Shown here piece by piece: positions 60,966 to 64,000 of a stretch of DNA of 64,000 nucleotides (positions within the stretch are counted from its first letter, which is position 1; the number at the start of each line of letters is the position of its first letter). A model generated the notes under the pieces. That model was not told the origin of the DNA. It did not search any database and saw only the letters and a program-made list of their open reading frames with translations. The stretch is from assembly GCF_005280585.1 (NCBI RefSeq), contig NZ_SZVO01000023.1:43308-107307 (forward strand). The letters run 5' to 3'. Origin of the DNA: Dyadobacter frigoris. GTDB lineage: Bacteria; Bacteroidota; Bacteroidia; Cytophagales; Spirosomataceae. Both the position numbers and the translations under genes were made by a program.

Positions 60966-63089
60966 ATGAAAAAATACCTGATCACTCTTATTCCTGTTGT
61001 ATTACTTGGCTGGCAGCGAGGTCCCGTACAGCAAAATGCAATCGTCACTACGGAAACTTCGCTAGCGGAAGATATCAAACCGACGGCAGCTCAGTATAAG
61101 GCGGAAGAGCTTTCGACACGAATACTATCAAATTATCACTACCGTAAAACGAAACTGAATGATTCGTTATCGTCGGCGATTTTTGACAAATACATTGATG
61201 GTATCGACCATGGTCGACTGTACTATCTTGCCTCTGATATGGCGGAATTTGAAAAGTACAGGTACTCTTTCGACGACTTTTTGCAAAAGCGTGAACTGGA
61301 TGTTCCATTCAACATGTACAACCTTTTCAGAAAGCGTTATCAGGAAAGAAGTGAATATATCCAGACGCTTCTGAAAACGCCAAAACCGTTTGACTATACA
61401 GTTGATGAGTCGCTGAACACGGACCGCGAAAAAGTGGCCTGGGCTAAGTCAAACGAAGAGCTTAACGATACCTGGAGAAAGTATCTGAAAAGTGAAGCAC
61501 TGGATTTGAAACTTGCCGGAAAAGCGGATTCCTCAGTTGTGAAAACAATGAGTGATCGTTATAAAAACCGTGACCGTGGTTTAAGCCGGATCCGTACGGA
61601 ACAGGTTTTTCAAATGTTTATGAATGCTTATGCAGAATCTCTGGATCCGCATACAAGTTATATGGCACCAACATCTGCGGATCGTTTCAAACAGGAAATG
61701 AGTCAGTCGGTTGAAGGTATCGGAGCGTTACTTCGCGAGGAGGATAATTATATAAAAATCGTTGAGGTAATACCAGGTGGACCGGCATTTAAAGGAAAGC
61801 AACTTAAAAAAGAAGATAAGATTATCGGTGTTGCCCAAGGTGACGATGGTAAGTTTGTTGACTTGGTAGGTTGGTTTGTAGATGATGCTGTGAAATTGAT
61901 CAAAGGTGCAAAAGGTACTGTGGTTCGTTTACAAATTCTTTCAGCGGATGCACTTTCAAGTACGCCTCCAAAGGAAATCAGACTGGTACGTGAAAAAATA
62001 AAGCTTGAAGATTCGCGCGCTAAGAAGGAAATTGTTTCTGTAAATAATGGAAATAAAGATTACAAAATTGGCGTGATCGATGTTCCTTTATTCTACCGTG
62101 ACTTTGAAGGAGCGCAGCAAAAAGAAAAGGAGTTCTCCAGCACAACGCGCGACGTTCAAAAAATCATTACCGAATTGCAAGCCGAAAATGTAGATGGTAT
62201 CGTAATCGACCTTCGTAACAATGGTGGTGGTTCGTTAACGGAAGCAGTTTCTCTCACCGGTTTGTTTATCAACCGAGGTCCTGTTGTTCAGGTTAAAGAA
62301 GGACAAGGTGAAGTAGAAGTTCAGTCGGATAATGATCCAACTGTTGCTTATAATGGTCCAATGGCTGTTATGGTGAACAGGTTCAGTGCTTCTGCTTCCG
62401 AGATTTTCGCAGCTGCTATTCAGGATTACAAACGTGGAATTATCGTAGGGGAACAAACTTATGGTAAAGGAACCGTTCAGACTTTGATCGACCTTAATCA
62501 GTGGGTTCCAAAGGAAACTGATCAGTTAGGACAGGTTAAATTGACAGTTGCTAAATTCTACCGTATCAACGGAAGCAGTACGCAGTTGAAAGGTGTAATG
62601 CCTGATCTTGAAATGCCAACAGCTTTCAAAGTAAATGAATATGGTGAAGGTTCTCAGCCAAGTGCTTTGCCATGGGATCAAATTGCATCTTCGAAATATG
62701 AAGCTACAAATGATATCAGCGAGAAAATCGTAAGTCAGCTTCGTGATAAACATAACCATCGGCTAAAATCGGATGAAGAGCTGAAAACATTGGTTAAAAC
62801 AATGGACGAATTCAAAAAAGCGCGTGAAAACAAAACGGTTTCTTTATTGGAATCAAAACGTAAAGTAGAACGTGATGAAGCTGAAAAGAAACGTGCTGCC
62901 TTGAAACAGCTTGGCGAAGAGTCCGATGATGAAGACGAAGATTCGGCGGACGCGAAACCAAAAACGGCTGATGCTCCGAAAGAAGCTAAAAAGAAGAAGG
63001 ATATCTACATTACTGAAACCGGACGCATGCTTGCTGATCTAATCGTAATTTCGAAAGAGCCAAGTTTGGCAGGGGCTAAGAAGAAGTAA
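60966..63089 (+). CDS. Tail-specific (C-terminal processing) protease, Prc/CtpA type
   Basis: This 707-residue S41 peptidase degrades or trims periplasmic proteins from the C-terminus. It has a short N-terminal signal (about 1-17), a Prc-type helical N-terminal domain (about 35-220), a PDZ domain (about 245-330), and the catalytic S41 core. The dyad is Ser476 in RFSASASE and Lys501 in YGKGTVQ; the 25-residue spacing matches E. coli Prc. The C-terminal part is rich in Lys/Glu/Asp with acidic repeats. It is co-transcribed with the FKBP isomerase gene (18-bp gap). Confidence 0.95.
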   Translation: MKKYLITLIPVVLLGWQRGPVQQNAIVTTETSLAEDIKPTAAQYKAEELSTRILSNYHYRKTKLNDSLSSAIFDKYIDGIDHGRLYYLASDMAEFEKYRYSFDDFLQKRELDVPFNMYNLFRKRYQERSEYIQTLLKTPKPFDYTVDESLNTDREKVAWAKSNEELNDTWRKYLKSEALDLKLAGKADSSVVKTMSDRYKNRDRGLSRIRTEQVFQMFMNAYAESLDPHTSYMAPTSADRFKQEMSQSVEGIGALLREEDNYIKIVEVIPGGPAFKGKQLKKEDKIIGVAQGDDGKFVDLVGWFVDDAVKLIKGAKGTVVRLQILSADALSSTPPKEIRLVREKIKLEDSRAKKEIVSVNNGNKDYKIGVIDVPLFYRDFEGAQQKEKEFSSTTRDVQKIITELQAENVDGIVIDLRNNGGGSLTEAVSLTGLFINRGPVVQVKEGQGEVEVQSDNDPTVAYNGPMAVMVNRFSASASEIFAAAIQDYKRGIIVGEQTYGKGTVQTLIDLNQWVPKETDQLGQVKLTVAKFYRINGSSTQLKGVMPDLEMPTAFKVNEYGEGSQPSALPWDQIASSKYEATNDISEKIVSQLRDKHNHRLKSDEELKTLVKTMDEFKKARENKTVSLLESKRKVERDEAEKKRAALKQLGEESDDEDEDSADAKPKTADAPKEAKKKKDIYITETGRMLADLIVISKEPSLAGAKKK

Positions 63090-63112
63090 CTTTTAGAAGA
63101 TAAATTATCTTG

Positions 63113-63150
63113 AAAGAACACGGTTGGCGGATGCTGGCCGTGTTCTTTTT
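63113..63150 (+). terminator. Intrinsic terminator of the FKBP-protease operon
   Basis: A perfect 11-bp stem (63113-63123 and 63138-63148) with a 14-nt loop leads into a T run. Confidence 0.82.
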
Positions 63151-63170
63151 TTAAATTCCGAATCCCAGTG

Positions 63171-63458
63171 CCCAGGGTTAAAACCCTGCGCTACAATGTC
63201 GGCCGTGCCTACGGCATTTTTTCGTAAATATTGAGGTTAACAAACAGCGGTGTAAAATTGTCGGGTTGGCAATTCAGATGGAATAATGCGGTAGGCATGG
63301 TCGACATTGTAGCCCGGAGTTTCAACTCCGGGACGAATCATGTCATGGAATATTTAGAAAATGCCGTAGGTATGGCCGACATTGTAGCCCCGGGTTTCAA
63401 CCCGGGGGGATTCAGGACGGATTGTATCATAACAGAATGCCGTAGGCATGGCCGATAT
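63171..63458. repeat. Cluster of four palindromic interspersed repeats
   Basis: The unit runs from ATGCCGTAGGCATGGCCGACAT through TTGTAG to a palindromic CCCGGGTTTCAACCCGGG-type end. Copies are at 63171-63217 (inverted), 63286-63332, 63361-63408 and a truncated one at 63437-63458. The ends differ in sequence but keep their self-complementarity (AGGGTTAAAACCCT, CGGAGTTTCAACTCCG, CGGGTTTCAACCCG), which points to selection for a hairpin. No mobile-element gene is near. Confidence 0.8.
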
Positions 63459-63472
63459 AAAACCAACGAAAT

Positions 63473-64000
63473 TTATTCCCAACCACCTCCCAGCGATCTA
63501 TACAAATCAATCAAAGCCAAATGCTGATCCTTTTGAACTTCTGTCAATGCCAGTTCCGCTTCCAAAACATTTTTCTGAGCCGTAATGATTTCAAGGTAGG
63601 TAGCATAACCAGTCGTGAAAAGATCTCTTGATGTTATAACTGCCAGTTGTAAAACATCAACTTCCTGTTTTTTGAAATCGGCGATTTTCTTTGTGTTCTC
63701 AATCTTTTTCAAACTTGTACTCACTTCCTGGAAACCAGTCAAAATTGCTTTGTTATAAGCATATAACGATTCAATGCTAGCCGCTTCAAAACGTTTTTGG
63801 CCTGCTTTAAGTCCTTTGCGATTGAAAATAGGAGCTGCTAATCCTCCCAGTGCGTTATACGCTATCGAGCCGGGATTGAACAATAAAGAACCTTTAAAAG
63901 CATTAAATCCTAATAATCCAGTAATATTTAAAGAAGGTAAAAATGCCAGTCTCGCAGCTTGCAGATCTGCATGATTTGCCAATAATTCCAGTTCCGCCTG
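63473..64000 (-). CDS. TolC/NodT-family efflux outer-membrane protein, C-terminal part (5' end outside window)
   Basis: The minus-strand frame continues past the right edge, so only about 176 C-terminal residues are present. The segment QAELELLANHADLQAARLAFLPSLN resembles the ELLxxRPDxxAAE motif of outer-membrane factors of RND pumps. The rest shows long helices and the GYATYLEIITAQKNVLEAELAL turn typical of the TolC second repeat. It would form the outer-membrane channel of a tripartite efflux pump. The inner-membrane and adaptor genes would lie beyond the window if the arrangement is typical. Confidence 0.9.
   Translation of the reverse strand, partial: QAELELLANHADLQAARLAFLPSLNITGLLGFNAFKGSLLFNPGSIAYNALGGLAAPIFNRKGLKAGQKRFEAASIESLYAYNKAILTGFQEVSTSLKKIENTKKIADFKKQEVDVLQLAVITSRDLFTTGYATYLEIITAQKNVLEAELALTEVQKDQHLALIDLYRSLGGGWE

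Larger units (their letters stand above)
63090..63472. other. Repeat-rich intergenic region
   Basis: This 383-bp gap holds a terminator (63113-63150) and a cluster of palindromic repeats (63171-63458). The plus-strand frame 63231-63527 arises from the repeats and is not a gene. Confidence 0.8.

Noticed and set aside
63171..63458. CRISPR array
   Set aside because: Units are few, unevenly spaced (about 75-115 bp apart), in mixed orientation, and spacers are not uniform; no cas genes are near.
1..64000. tRNA, rRNA or riboswitch genes
   Set aside because: I looked in all spacers over 100 bp and found no cloverleaf, rRNA core sequence or recognisable riboswitch motif; short or diverged ncRNAs could still be missed without a covariance-model search.

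Overview
The window comes from a Gram-negative Bacteroidota chromosome. The evidence is a SusC/SusD pair, several TonB-dependent receptors with N-terminal CarboxypepD_reg domains, candidate promoters of the TAnnTTTG type, almost no Shine-Dalgarno sequences, and AT-rich spacers. Gene content resembles Cytophagales (Spirosomaceae), perhaps Dyadobacter. The genus is an inference from gene families, not a search result.

Layout. 1-5050: the tail of an outer-membrane barrel protein and a minus-strand SusC/SusD pair. 5689-9854: a threonine operon, thrA and thrB, with a nucleotidyltransferase/HEPN pair of toxin-antitoxin type lodged between them by overlapping stop and start codons. 9997-17822: an A-type Fe-S carrier, a sugar nucleotidyltransferase, an SGNH hydrolase, modABC, a 224-bp inverted-repeat element, an aminotransferase with prephenate dehydrogenase, and a Uma2 nuclease. 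17893-25220: YfhO-like membrane protein, phosphofructokinase, YdcF-like protein, a TlpA-like thioredoxin and a secreted lactonase. 25236-37792 is an accessory stretch: a single-gene AAA ATPase plus DUF4435/TOPRIM protein (fused PARIS-like), CsaA, CopA, an alpha-L-fucosidase, and a compact four-gene Wadjet/MksBEFG-type condensin-nuclease operon (jetABCD).

37995-43224: a second Uma2 protein, then a six-gene metal (probably copper) operon: HMA chaperone, HYC_CC_PP protein, TonB receptor with a CC motif, an AraC-type regulator with an N-terminal HMA-like domain, a heavy-metal-binding lipoprotein and a periplasmic HMA protein. Its promoter has two near-identical 17-bp repeats exactly 21 bp apart, and a matching half-site lies at almost the same distance from the candidate -7 element of copA, 11 kb away. 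This suggests that one regulator controls both.

43412-57066: an Oar-like TonB receptor, DUF763, a single-domain DUF1456 protein, a CNNM/CorC-type transporter, a parallel beta-helix protein, a small secreted orphan, an SDR, GalU, a glucuronokinase-like GHMP kinase, YceI and a LolA-like secreted protein. 57342-59900: atpA-atpG without the other ATP synthase genes. 60189-63089: FKBP isomerase and a Prc-type tail-specific protease. 63113-64000: a terminator, a cluster of palindromic repeats, and the C-terminal part of a TolC/NodT-family efflux outer-membrane protein that runs off the window.

The main candidates for further attention are the Wadjet operon, the fused AAA-DUF4435 protein, the MNT-HEPN pair inside the thr operon, and the predicted AraC-HMA copper regulon. 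No rRNA, tRNA, CRISPR array, transposase, integrase or phage gene was recognised.
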